NCBI GenBank assembly: GCA_963772335.1
Contig: CAVYXF010000005.1
Span: 372,001-436,000 of the forward strand
From: CAVYXF01 sp963772335
Lineage (GTDB): Bacteria > Pseudomonadota > Alphaproteobacteria > Rhizobiales > Rhodomicrobiaceae
Direction of reading: 5' to 3'
DNA: 64,000 nucleotides
Positions 34,499 through 42,815 of this stretch are shown in pieces. Within the stretch, counting starts at the first letter, position 1; every line of letters starts with the position of its first letter. Under the pieces are notes generated by a model, which worked only from the letters and a program-made list of their open reading frames with translations, did not search any database and was not told the DNA's origin. Both the position numbers and the translations under genes were made by a program.

Positions 34499-36358
34499 TT
34501 ACCTGCCCTCGCTCGATGCGGTTTTGTCCAACTTGTCTGCAATCACCGCCCGTACGGCATCGCCGTCGCGGAGCAATGTCCCAGAGCGCAGGACCACCAT
34601 CTCACCCTCGGTGATGCCATTGGCGATCTCGGTCTTTCCGCCGCTGACGAGGCCGGTCGTCACTTGGCGCGTTTCGACCTTTCCGTCTTTCACGACCTGG
34701 ACTGTCTGGCTGTCATTCTGGTTCAGAATGGCGGATGACGGCACGCCGAGCCCATTGCTCCTGGCCACCTCGATGACCGCACGCGCAAAGGTGCCGATAC
34801 GCAGCGCCTTGTCGTCGCCAATGAAAATACGCACGCGGCCGAGGCGGGCTGTCTGATCCACCTCGGGCGAGATCAGGCGTATGGTGCCCTTGCGCTCGGC
34901 GAGGCCTGCCACTTCGATGCGTGCAGGCATGCCGACGGTCATCTTCGGCAGATAGATTTCCGGCACTTCGGCGGCCATCTCCACCTCGCCATTGGCGATG
35001 ATGCGAAACAAAGGATCCCCGACGGTGGCGGAGGCAACCTGGCCGACCCGTGCAGTGCGGCGGCTGATAAGCCCTGCGGTCGGCGCTTTCATCTCGGTAT
35101 AGCCGAGGCGCAGCTGTGCTTCGCGGATTTGCGCCTCGATCGCGGTCTTGTCGGCCTCGGAGACGCGCAGGCCGTCGGATGCGGCGGTGGCAGCGGCGGC
35201 GGCAGTACGGGCGGCAGCCTCGCGCTCATCGAAGGTGGCCTGACTGGTCGCGCCGGTCTTCACCAGATCGCGCGCACGCGCGAAGGCGGCTTCCGCTTGT
35301 TTCTGCGTGGCCTCCGCCTGGGCAATGCTGCTGCGCGCCTGTGCGATTGCGGCGTCGGCGCGGGTGCGCTGCGCCTCGAGCTGGGCGAGCCGGGTGTCCA
35401 GCATCGAGCGGTCGAGACGCGCGAGCACCTGCCCTTCAGCGACACGGTCTCCCTCATCGGCGAACAGCTCGGTGATGCGGTAGCCGTCAATCTGCGGGGA
35501 GACGAGCACTTCCTGGCGGGCGATCAGCGAGCCAGTGACGAGAACGCTCTCGGCAAAAGCGGTTTTCGTCGCAGCAACGACGCTGACGGCGGGGCCTTCT
35601 GTGGCTGGTGCGGGCGTGCCGGACGGGTCGGCGGCATAGGCCGTCGTGGCCTCGCCAATTGCGCCTGTGGTAAGCAAGGCGGCAATCATTGCTGCGCCGG
35701 CCTTGGCCTTGAGACCCCATTTCTTGCTAGCGCTTTCGCTCTTCGCCTCGGCCTGGGGGCGTTCGTCCGCGGGTTTGATCAGCGTGGATAGCATCCCCAT
35801 GATTACCGGCATCACCGCGCAGGCGTCGAAATCCTTGTTCATCGCACGCTGCCAGCACATGCCATCGCCAATCACCGCTATCACCTGCGCCAGTGCGGCC
35901 GTATCGAGGGACGGGTTGATGCGGCCCTCTTCACGGGCGCGAGTCAGCAGGCGCTCGAAGTTGGTGAGCACGAAAGTGTCGATCGAGCGCACGATCTCGC
36001 CGATTGCCGGGTTGCGCAGCGCCTCAGCATTGATTTCTACGTGCAGGCGTAGCTTTTCCGGCGGCTGCTTGGCGCAATAGTGCTCTGCCAGGGCGGAAAG
36101 GGCAGCCATAAAATCCTCCGCCTCAGCGACGACGGCAAGGGCCCCCACCAGCTTGGTCTTCTCCCGGTCGCAAAGACCTGCGATCAGCTGCTCCTTCGAG
36201 GCGAAATAGGTGTAAAGCGCGCCCGGGCTGATCGAGGCAGCGCGGCAGATATCGTGCATCGAGCTCGAGTGAAAGCCGCGCTCGGTAAAGCAGCGTTCGG
36301 CGGCGTCGAGGATCTGCTCGCGCCTTGCGTTTTGGGCATCGCCATCGATTTTGCGCAT
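34499..36358 (-). CDS. TetR-family repressor fused to an RND periplasmic adaptor
   Basis: One unbroken frame of 619 residues holds two normally separate proteins. Residues 1 to about 197 are a TetR regulator with helix-turn-helix HDICRAASISPGALYTYFAS and a TetR_C-like ligand domain. Residues 214-242 (KWGLKAKAGAAMIAALLTTG, ending TTAYA-ADPSG) form a membrane segment resembling a signal peptide with a cleavage site. Residues 250-619 are a HlyD/AcrA-type adaptor: barrel-sandwich half (EVLVSPQIDGYRITELFADEGDRV), alpha-helical hairpin rich in Ala, and ITEGEMVVLRSGTLLRDGD. It precedes the pump gene by 1 base. The repressor half would be cytoplasmic and the adaptor periplasmic, so the polypeptide would cross the membrane. 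A signal peptidase might instead separate the halves. Confidence 0.9.
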   Translation of the reverse strand: MRKIDGDAQNARREQILDAAERCFTERGFHSSSMHDICRAASISPGALYTYFASKEQLIAGLCDREKTKLVGALAVVAEAEDFMAALSALAEHYCAKQPPEKLRLHVEINAEALRNPAIGEIVRSIDTFVLTNFERLLTRAREEGRINPSLDTAALAQVIAVIGDGMCWQRAMNKDFDACAVMPVIMGMLSTLIKPADERPQAEAKSESASKKWGLKAKAGAAMIAALLTTGAIGEATTAYAADPSGTPAPATEGPAVSVVAATKTAFAESVLVTGSLIARQEVLVSPQIDGYRITELFADEGDRVAEGQVLARLDRSMLDTRLAQLEAQRTRADAAIAQARSSIAQAEATQKQAEAAFARARDLVKTGATSQATFDEREAAARTAAAAATAASDGLRVSEADKTAIEAQIREAQLRLGYTEMKAPTAGLISRRTARVGQVASATVGDPLFRIIANGEVEMAAEVPEIYLPKMTVGMPARIEVAGLAERKGTIRLISPEVDQTARLGRVRIFIGDDKALRIGTFARAVIEVARSNGLGVPSSAILNQNDSQTVQVVKDGKVETRQVTTGLVSGGKTEIANGITEGEMVVLRSGTLLRDGDAVRAVIADKLDKTASSEGR

Positions 36359-36371
36359 CGGTACTCACTTA

Positions 36372-36387
36372 GAACGAACGTTCGTTC
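36372..36387. promoter_or_regulatory. Perfect 16-bp palindromic operator for the TetR fusion
   Basis: GAACGAACGTTCGTTC is a perfect inverted repeat located 13 bases upstream of the start codon of the TetR-adaptor gene (36358), where a repressor would block transcription start. Its AACGAACGTTCGTT core resembles operators of AcrR-like TetR repressors. Self-regulation of the pump operon is the simple reading. Confidence 0.75.
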
Positions 36388-36521
36388 GCTATAGGGGCCG
36401 CATATTGCCATATATTGAGACAGTTTCAAGGCAGCGCTTGGGGAGAATGAATCAAGCCTGACGCTGATCGCTTGATCGCGGCACTACGCTAAACAGCGGA
36501 GGGTGAACGGCGCGTGACAGG

Positions 36522-37184
36522 CTAAACCGGTTTACGGGCGGCCCGAGCCGGATTTCGGCGCGTGGCGTTGCGGCGCGCTGGAAACAGCCGGAACAGCAGG
36601 AGGCCAGCTACAATCGCCGCATAGATCAGCGGCTCGGCGGGCCAGGACTTCACCACCATCACGAAATGGATCGCCGCGAGCGCCGCGGCGGCATAGACCC
36701 ATTTGTGCAGCCGCGTCCAGGCGGCCGCGCCAAGCCGCCGGATCATTGCATTGTTCGAGGTGACGGCAAGCGGGATCAAGATGGTGAACGCGGCCATGCC
36801 GATCGTGATGTAAGGCCGCTTGAGGATGTCACGCAGGATCGCACCCCAGGCGAAGCCCTGGTCGAGGGCGATGTAGACTGTGAGATGCAGCAGCGCATAG
36901 GAGAACGCCAGGAGGCCGAAGGCGCGCCGGTAGCGCAGCAGGCTTGGGCCGCCGAGCCGGCGAATTGGGGTGACGCTCAGCCCGACGATGAGAAAGCGCA
37001 GCGCCCAAAGCCCAAGCAGGCGCTCCAGCGTCTTCATCGGGTCGGCGCCAAGCTGATCGGTGATCGCCAGGTAAAACACCCAGACTGCCGGCAGCGCACC
37101 CAGCCAATAGACGGCGGTGCGGGTGTAATTGCGCCAGGCGAAGGTCTGGCGTGCCGGGGCGGCAGTCTGGGTCATGCTGGCCAT
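36522..37184 (-). CDS. msrQ: MsrQ, heme membrane subunit of periplasmic methionine sulfoxide reductase
   Basis: The 220-residue protein has six helices and the ferric-reductase-like transmembrane fold with conserved His residues for b-type hemes: YALLHLTVYIALDQG, and WTRLHKWVYAAAALAAIHFVM with two His in one region. WALRFLIVGLSVTPIRRLGG and YRRAFGLLAFSYALLHL are family markers. It passes electrons from quinol or cytoplasmic flavin reductase to MsrP across the membrane. It lies immediately downstream of msrP on the same strand, with 1 base between the genes. Confidence 0.93.
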   Translation of the reverse strand: MASMTQTAAPARQTFAWRNYTRTAVYWLGALPAVWVFYLAITDQLGADPMKTLERLLGLWALRFLIVGLSVTPIRRLGGPSLLRYRRAFGLLAFSYALLHLTVYIALDQGFAWGAILRDILKRPYITIGMAAFTILIPLAVTSNNAMIRRLGAAAWTRLHKWVYAAAALAAIHFVMVVKSWPAEPLIYAAIVAGLLLFRLFPARRNATRRNPARAARKPV

Positions 37185-37185
37185 C

Positions 37186-38133
37186 TCAGTAATTCGCCTT
37201 CAGATCCATACCGGCGTAAAGGCTGGCCACCTGGTCGCCATAGCCATTGAATTTGAGGGTCGGACGCCGTTTGGCGAGTAGTCCGCCTTCGCCAATGCGC
37301 CGTTCGGTCGCCTGACTCCAGCGCGGGTGATCGACCTCGGGATTCACATTGGAGTAGAAGCCGTATTCGCGCGGGTTTTGCATGTTCCAGGAGGCCGGCG
37401 GCTGGGCTTCAGTGAGGCTGATGCGTACAATGGATTTGATGCCTTTGAAGCCGTATTTCCAGGGCACGACAAGCCGGATCGGCGCACCGTTCTGGTTCGG
37501 CAGCGGCTCGCCGTAAAGGCCGGTTGCGAGAATGGTCAGCGGGTGCATCGCCTCGTCCAGCCGCAAACCCTCCACATAAGGCCAGTTCAGCGGCTGGAAG
37601 AAGCCGCGCTGGCCCGGCATTTGCTCTGGCCTGACGAGTGTTTCGAAGGCGACATATTTGGCGCTGCCCTGCGGCTCGACGCGCTTCAACAGCTCGGCAA
37701 GGGGAAAGCCATCCCAGGGAATGACCATCGACCAGCCTTCGACGCAGCGCATGCGATAGATGCGCTCCTCAAGGGTGATGCCTTTGAGGATATCCTCCAG
37801 GGCATAGTCACCCGGCTTGCCGACCAGACCGTCGACCTTCACCGTCCAAGGCGCGGTCTTCAGCGATCCCGCATAGTCGGCCGGGTCGGACTTGTCAGTG
37901 CCGAACTCATAGAAATTATTGTAGCTGGTGACGTCCTTCAGCGGGGTCAGCGGCTCGTCCGTCGAGAGCGGGCTCTTCACCGTCTGCAGCGCGGCCGCCG
38001 CCGCCGGGCCGCGCGCGATGGTGCCAATAAACGCGGCCGCCGCCGCGGCCGCGATAAATTCCCGCCGGCGCAGATAGACGTTGCGTGAAGTGATTTCGGA
38101 GGGGGCTATATCGCGCGGCTTGCCGATGTGCAT
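37186..38133 (-). CDS. msrP: MsrP, periplasmic molybdenum methionine sulfoxide reductase catalytic subunit
   Basis: The 315-residue protein has a Tat leader (YLRRREFIAAAAAAAFIG), the sulfite oxidase-type molybdopterin fold, and the Mo-binding cysteine in YRMRCVEGWSMVIPWDG. Other family blocks are TSYNNFYEFGTDKSDPA near the start and VVPWKYGFKGIKSIVRI. It reduces methionine sulfoxide in oxidised periplasmic proteins, using electrons from MsrQ, encoded next. The high alanine content of the leader is typical. The upstream gap of 176 bases contains a short GC hairpin near 38162-38177. Confidence 0.94.
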   Translation of the reverse strand: MHIGKPRDIAPSEITSRNVYLRRREFIAAAAAAAFIGTIARGPAAAAALQTVKSPLSTDEPLTPLKDVTSYNNFYEFGTDKSDPADYAGSLKTAPWTVKVDGLVGKPGDYALEDILKGITLEERIYRMRCVEGWSMVIPWDGFPLAELLKRVEPQGSAKYVAFETLVRPEQMPGQRGFFQPLNWPYVEGLRLDEAMHPLTILATGLYGEPLPNQNGAPIRLVVPWKYGFKGIKSIVRISLTEAQPPASWNMQNPREYGFYSNVNPEVDHPRWSQATERRIGEGGLLAKRRPTLKFNGYGDQVASLYAGMDLKANY

Positions 38134-38309
38134 GTCGTGACCTCTCAGGCATGTCTAAGCACCGGCACCTTTGCCGGCGCGGAGCAGCTCTTGTCGAGGA
38201 TACGAAATGTAGACGCGCTTGGTTACAACGGCCTTCGCTTTTCACTCAGTCGTGAGACCGCGTGTAGCGCTCGTCAGTCCGGCAGCCGGCATTGCGAGGG
38301 CCAAACAGG

Positions 38310-38687
38310 TCAATTGGAGCGCCGAAAGCCCCTCACGCCGCCTTGCGACGGGTTTACGCTTCGCGTGCCGCCGCCTCGCACGGCATTGCCGCCGCAATGC
38401 GCGCCCGGCCGCCAGCATTCCCGCCGGATATACTCGCCCAGCGTCCCCTTATAGGGGCCGAGAATAGTATGGGTGTCGCCGCGTGAATTGGCCCCGGTCG
38501 TTTTCGTCAGGCGAACGGTCGCGCCCGCCGGCACGTTGAATGTGTGATTGTCGGCGAATTCTGCATCAATCTCGATGCCCGGCGCCGTGGACGTATCCAC
38601 GATCAGCAATGCCCATGCAGGCATCGCCTCCAGAGCCAAGGTCAGGAACGCCGCAATGGCGATCGGCGCGCACTTCCGGTTAAGCAT
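38310..38687 (-). CDS. Small secreted protein encoded after the CHASE2 gene
   Basis: The 125-residue product has a signal peptide (IAIAAFLTLALEAMPAWA) and a mature N-terminal part that looks like a small beta domain (GIEIDAEFADNHTFNVPAGA, then TVRLTKTTGANSRGDTHTIL and GPYKGTLGEYIRR), similar in style to short secreted proteins paired with CHASE2 genes in alphaproteobacteria. The C-terminal 40 residues are Gly/Arg rich and contain two Cys, and look less conserved. They may be read in a shifted frame. It starts 13 bases after the CHASE2 gene and is probably co-transcribed. Function unknown. Confidence 0.6.
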   Translation of the reverse strand: MLNRKCAPIAIAAFLTLALEAMPAWALLIVDTSTAPGIEIDAEFADNHTFNVPAGATVRLTKTTGANSRGDTHTILGPYKGTLGEYIRRECWRPGAHCGGNAVRGGGTRSVNPSQGGVRGFRRSN

Positions 38688-38700
38688 ATGTAACTCTTTG

Positions 38701-39921
38701 CTATTCGGCGGGTAAGGGGCCCCAAAGTCGTGCGATGCCCCAATCGGCTATGCTGCCAAAAAACAGGCCGGCCGGCCAGGCGAGGACTATGGTCGCCGAA
38801 GGCAGCATCACGTGAAATGCCCAATAGAGCAGAGCACCAAGAATCACGACCGTGACCAGGGCGATGGCCGAAGATACCAGGCTCGAGCCGGAAAGCTTCC
38901 AGTGGGCGGCAGCGTAGAAGCCGAGGCAGCCAATCAGCACCAGAAGCGGGAGCTCCCACCACCATTCCGGCTCATAAGTCCAGTTCTCGTTGATCAAGTG
39001 CGACAGAATTTGCGCATGCACCTCGACGCCAGGAATACGCTCACCACTGGCGACGGTCCAGGGGGTGAGATGCCGATCGCGGTCGGTAAAGGCGCCGCCG
39101 ATCAGCACGATCTTGTCCTTCAGCGCCGCAAGAACACGCTCGGGCAGAGGATCGCGGATGCGGTTGCCGTTCTCGTCCAGATGGGGCCGCACGAGATAGG
39201 CGGCGAACAGGTCGGTGGAATTGAGCGGCGGCCGTTGCCAGGTGATGAGGCGCGAGGGCGGCTCCTCGAAGTCACGACCCGCGGCCTTCGCTATTGCCCA
39301 GGCGAAGGAAGGCCGGGGTGGATCGCCGATCCCCTCGGGCATGCGGTAGCGGACAGCCTGGTCGCCGAGCGACAATCGGTTGCGTTCGCTGGCGAAGTAA
39401 AGATGGCCGGGGATGGCGCGGCTTTCGGCGAGAAAGCCTTCCTGGAACGCAAACTCGTGTGGCCGCACCATGCTGCTGACCACCGTCGCCTGCACGATTT
39501 TGGCATGCTTGGCGTCACGGATCGCCGAGACCAGCTTCTGGTGGCGGCTGGTCTCCTGCCGCCGGTCGATGACGAAATCCAGCCCGATTACCTTGGCCCC
39601 GGCCTCATCGATCATGTGCGCCAGCTCGCCGATCAGACCGCGGTCGACGGGCGACAAGGCCTGATAGCCGGTTAGGCTGTCCTCATCGATCAGCACCAAT
39701 GCGATGGCCTTGTCCTGCTCCTTGGCCGGGGCGGTGAGGTAATAGCTGCGCCAGTCATAGAGGACGCGGTCCTGTGCCTCGGGCAGCAGCCCGGCTCGCG
39801 ACGCGCCGATCAGCGCCAGCGCCGTCAGCGTCGACAGCACGAGAGCCGCGATGAGCTTGATACGCAGGCGGGAGCTGACGGCAGCACTCGGAAACGGCTC
39901 GGAGGAAACCTTGTCGGACAC
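38701..39921 (-). CDS. CHASE2-domain membrane sensor without output domain
   Basis: The 406-residue protein has an N-terminal helix (LRIKLIAALVLSTLTALALIG), a CHASE2 extracytoplasmic domain (YDWRSYYLTAPAKEQDKAIA, then LVLIDEDSLTGYQAL, KVIGLDFVIDRRQE and IVLIGGAFTDRDRHLTP), and three C-terminal helices. In most proteins CHASE2 is followed by a kinase or cyclase domain. Here the chain ends at the last helix with about ten residues. It may signal through a partner, or act in the envelope together with the secreted protein encoded 13 bases downstream. The ligand is unknown. Confidence 0.85.
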   Translation of the reverse strand: MSDKVSSEPFPSAAVSSRLRIKLIAALVLSTLTALALIGASRAGLLPEAQDRVLYDWRSYYLTAPAKEQDKAIALVLIDEDSLTGYQALSPVDRGLIGELAHMIDEAGAKVIGLDFVIDRRQETSRHQKLVSAIRDAKHAKIVQATVVSSMVRPHEFAFQEGFLAESRAIPGHLYFASERNRLSLGDQAVRYRMPEGIGDPPRPSFAWAIAKAAGRDFEEPPSRLITWQRPPLNSTDLFAAYLVRPHLDENGNRIRDPLPERVLAALKDKIVLIGGAFTDRDRHLTPWTVASGERIPGVEVHAQILSHLINENWTYEPEWWWELPLLVLIGCLGFYAAAHWKLSGSSLVSSAIALVTVVILGALLYWAFHVMLPSATIVLAWPAGLFFGSIADWGIARLWGPLPAE

Positions 39922-40105
39922 GCAAAAACCTTAGCCTCGATCACATTGAACGGCCGGGAGTTTAACGCGCAATTTCGGCTGGGGATATGTCACAGGAGTG
40001 ACAGGTCCAGCGCTTTGGACATCAGCGTCGTTGTTTGCCTCTTAGCGACCTGTGATAGGCTAGACGGGCAATATCGATGCACGCTCTGAAGAAGCTGGTG
40101 GACGC

Positions 40106-40618
40106 ATGGAACCGGAAATTGAGGTGATCGAAGGCGATATCACCCGCGTCGATGCCGATGCGATCGTCAATGCGGCCAATTTCGAGCTTGTCGAAGGCGC
40201 CGGCGTTTGCGGCGCGATTTTTCGCGCGGCTGGCCGCGAGCAATTGGCTAGCGCCTGCCGCCCGCTCGCGCCCTGCCCGACGGGCGTGTCGGTGATCACG
40301 CCGGCTTTCGGCATCCGCAGCGCAAAATACATCATTCATGCCGTTGGGCCGATTTATAGCCGCTATGCGCCGGAGGAAGCGGCGAGACTGCTGCGCTCGG
40401 CCTATCACTCGTCAATCCGGCTGGCGGCGCAACATGGCTGCCGATCGATCGCCTTTCCGGCAATCAGTACTGGCGTTTACGGCTATCCGCTTGAGGAAGC
40501 CTGCCGGGAGGCCGTCGCGGCCTGCCAGGCAGTGGGCGGTGAAACCGGCATCGCCGTGAAGCTCGTGGCGTTCGATAGGAAGGCAGCCGCTCTGTTACGC
40601 AAGCACGCCGAGGGTTGA
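40106..40618 (+). CDS. Macrodomain protein, O-acetyl-ADP-ribose deacetylase-like
   Basis: The 170-residue macrodomain begins IEVIEGDITRVDADAIVNAA followed by NFELVEGAGVCGAIFRAAG, binding ADP-ribose. The family catalytic/binding loop is AFPAISTGVYGYPLEEA and HAVGPIYSR. It matches the MacroD/YmdB group, which removes the acetyl group from O-acetyl-ADP-ribose or ADP-ribose from proteins. One departure: the usual N-x-x-L-x-G-G-G-V motif reads NFELVEGAGVCG, so one Gly is Ala. It stands alone between the CHASE2 gene (divergent) and the NUDIX gene (convergent). Confidence 0.88.
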   Translation: MEPEIEVIEGDITRVDADAIVNAANFELVEGAGVCGAIFRAAGREQLASACRPLAPCPTGVSVITPAFGIRSAKYIIHAVGPIYSRYAPEEAARLLRSAYHSSIRLAAQHGCRSIAFPAISTGVYGYPLEEACREAVAACQAVGGETGIAVKLVAFDRKAAALLRKHAEG

Positions 40619-40624
40619 GCGCGG

Positions 40625-41101
40625 CTATTCTTCCGCCTTGTCGCCGTTCAGCTTCGCCGCCAGGCGGTCGATGAAGGGCAATTGGCTGGGCAGGATGTGC
40701 TCGCGTGCCTCATCCAGCGTGAACCAGACAACTCGGTCGATCTCGGGAAAACTGGCCATTCGGCCGCTGCGCGGCGGCCATTCCATCTCGAACAGAAACG
40801 GCTTGAGCTCAGCTGGATTGCATTCGCCTTCGACGGCCCACGCTTCGACCAGCTTGCCGCCGCGCTGCACGATCTCGCCGAGCCCGACAAAATTACCGCT
40901 GACAGGAAAGCCGGTTTCCTCAGTAAATTCCCGTATCGCGGCATCGAGCGGGGCTTCATCCGCTTCGATGACGCCCTTGGGAATCGTCCAGGCGCCCTTA
41001 TCCTTCCTGGCCCAGAACGGGCCGCCGGGATGAGCGAGCAGCACTTTGAGCTCTCCGCCTCGCCGGCTATACAGCAAAAGCCCGGCGCTGTGCTTTTTCA
41101 T
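40625..41101 (-). CDS. NUDIX hydrolase
   Basis: The 158-residue protein starts MKKHSAGLLLYSRRGGELKV and has the NUDIX box GVIEADEAPLDAAIREFTEE followed by TGF, fitting G-x5-E-x7-REUxEExGU. WTIPKGVIE and the Trp-rich VWFTLDEAREHILPSQLPFI complete the fold. These enzymes hydrolyse nucleoside diphosphates linked to other groups. The substrate is not predictable, but pairing with a convergent macrodomain gene 6 bases away might suggest ADP-ribose metabolism. That link is an inference from position only. Confidence 0.85.
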   Translation of the reverse strand: MKKHSAGLLLYSRRGGELKVLLAHPGGPFWARKDKGAWTIPKGVIEADEAPLDAAIREFTEETGFPVSGNFVGLGEIVQRGGKLVEAWAVEGECNPAELKPFLFEMEWPPRSGRMASFPEIDRVVWFTLDEAREHILPSQLPFIDRLAAKLNGDKAEE

Positions 41102-41210
41102 CGGATTCCTTGGCGTCTGGAAATGGACCGCCGGCCTGCCGCTGAACTATAAAGGCAGGTTTATAGCCCGGGAAAGTAGCACCATAGGGGCGAACTCCGC
41201 GCCAGCCAAG

Positions 41211-42452
41211 TCAATGCCGGTGTCCGGGAAGATAAAGCTGGGGTGTCGCCCGCCCGCTTTGCGGGCCATCGAGCGCGCGCCGCGCGATCACGGCGCAGAC
41301 GCGGAACACCAGCGGATTGAGCGCGATGGCAATGAACGCGCTGGCGAGGATCAGCGACTGCGTGGCTTTGGACATAAGGCCGAGGGGGACGCTGAAGCCG
41401 GCCAGCAGAAAGGAGAATTCCCCGATCTGCGCCATACCCGCCGTCACCACCAGCCGCTGGCGCAGCGGCAGATGCAGCGCGCCTGTGACAAGGAAGCTCA
41501 CGAGGCCGTTACCGAAGATGATGACGGCAAGCACGGCACAGATCGCCTGGCCGTGGGTGACGAACACAGTAGGGTCGAACAGCATTCCGACCGATACGAA
41601 GAACAAGACGGCAAACGCATCGCGCAGCGGCAGCATATTTTCGCTGGCCTGGTGGCTGAGATCGGCCTCGTTCAGCACCAGTCCGGCAAAAAACGCACCA
41701 AGCGCGAAAGACACGCCAAAAACCTCATGGGCGAGACAGGCAACGCCGAGAGCGATGGCAAGCACACCAAGGGAGAACAACTCTCGCAGCCTTGCCTTGA
41801 CGAGGAAGCTCAGAAGCGGCGGCAGCAGCCTGCGGCCGAGCACCAGCATGGTGATGATGAAGAGCGCGACCTGTCCGACCGTCGCCGCGACCGTGCTCAG
41901 GATGGACAGCACCGAGGCATCCGCCACCGAAGCTGTGGCAAGCGTCGGCATCATGATAAGCACGACAATGGTGGCGACGTCCTGCACGAGTACCCAGCAA
42001 ACCGCGATGCCGCCGGGCCGGCCGGTCAGCAGGGCGCCTTCCTCAAGCGCCCGCAGGAGAACGACGGTGCTCGCAATCGACAGCGAGAAGCCGAAGATCA
42101 GGCTTTCAATCGAGGCAAGGCCAAGGCGCAGGCCAAGCAAGCAGCCTAGAGCCGTCACGATCAGCATTTGCGCAGTCGCCCCAACCAGCGGCCGCCAGCG
42201 AAAGACCAGCAGGGAGCGCAGCGAGAACTTCAGCCCCAGACCAAACATGATCAGGATAATGCCGATATCGGCGATGTGGCGGGCGAGCTCGCCGTCTGCA
42301 ACGAAGCCAGGTGTATGCGGTCCGATCAAAATACCGGCAAGGAGATAGCCGACGATCGGAGAAATGCGCAGGCGATGCGCAAGCAGGCCCAAGCCGAAGG
42401 CAGCCACAATTCCACTGGCGATATAGGCTAGCAGACCTTCCGATTCGGACAT
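41211..42452 (-). CDS. CPA2 cation:proton antiporter, membrane domain only
   Basis: The 413-residue protein consists of 12-13 helices of the sodium/hydrogen exchanger (CPA2) family. Conserved segments are SPIVGYLLAGILIGPHTPGF, FGLGLKFSLRSLLVFRW, and VQDVATIVVLIMMPTL (ion-binding region with Asp). GVSFALGAFFAGLVLNEADL and FFVSVGMLFDP follow. It is closest to KefB/YbaL-type proteins, but these usually carry a cytoplasmic RCK (TrkA-N) nucleotide-binding domain of about 130 residues, which is absent here. The ATG at 42452 gives the family start. A TTG at 42464 is an alternative. The 109 bases between this and the NUDIX gene show no gene. Confidence 0.85.
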   Translation of the reverse strand: MSESEGLLAYIASGIVAAFGLGLLAHRLRISPIVGYLLAGILIGPHTPGFVADGELARHIADIGIILIMFGLGLKFSLRSLLVFRWRPLVGATAQMLIVTALGCLLGLRLGLASIESLIFGFSLSIASTVVLLRALEEGALLTGRPGGIAVCWVLVQDVATIVVLIMMPTLATASVADASVLSILSTVAATVGQVALFIITMLVLGRRLLPPLLSFLVKARLRELFSLGVLAIALGVACLAHEVFGVSFALGAFFAGLVLNEADLSHQASENMLPLRDAFAVLFFVSVGMLFDPTVFVTHGQAICAVLAVIIFGNGLVSFLVTGALHLPLRQRLVVTAGMAQIGEFSFLLAGFSVPLGLMSKATQSLILASAFIAIALNPLVFRVCAVIARRALDGPQSGRATPQLYLPGHRH

Positions 42453-42636
42453 TACGCGCAACAAGACCCTGAAGAGAATGGAGGCGCGCTGCGCTCAGCA
42501 AGCCTGACGCAGGACAAAGGGCTGTCGATGCGCGGCGCACTCCATCGCTTCCCGATTTTGACAAGATGCCATGGAACCGTTTATTTAGCGTCACGAGGCT
42601 GCGCGTCTTTTTCCGGCTGAACACGACCGCGCACGG

Positions 42637-42700
42637 GTGTGGCGGATCTGAAGTTCGCACTATCATTTTCTCATGCGAACTTCAGATTCTAAAGCCACAC
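42637..42700. repeat. Imperfect inverted repeat 1 upstream of the ABC exporter gene
   Basis: Left arm 42637-42659 (GTGTGGC, then ATCTGAAGTTCGCA) and right arm 42674-42700 (TGCGAACTTCAGAT, then GCCACAC) pair with a 14-base loop, leaving a few unpaired bases. It can form a long hairpin and is one of two such repeats in the 363-base gap between divergent genes, which holds no gene. Confidence 0.7.
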
Positions 42701-42715
42701 TAGGATCTTGAATTG

Positions 42716-42788
42716 CTAGTGTTCTTTCGGTTCGAAGTTCGTTCGCACGCGCGGCTGGCTCTGACGAACTTTCGAACCGGGACACTGG
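42716..42788. repeat. Imperfect inverted repeat 2 upstream of the ABC exporter gene
   Basis: Left arm GGTTCGAAGTTCGT (42729-42742) pairs with ACGAACTTTCGAACC (42764-42778), and the outer bases CTAGTGT (42716-42722) pair approximately with ACACTGG (42782-42788). The core CGAAGTTCG is shared with repeat 1, so both may be the same repeat family. It ends 27 bases before the ABC gene start. Confidence 0.65.
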
Positions 42789-42815
42789 CGGCCTTCAAGG
42801 ATTAAGACGGGTAAA

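Noticed and set aside
38162..38177. Short GC hairpin in the msrP leader as a riboswitch
   Set aside because: It is a single 6-base stem with no conserved partner structure, too little to support a regulatory RNA.
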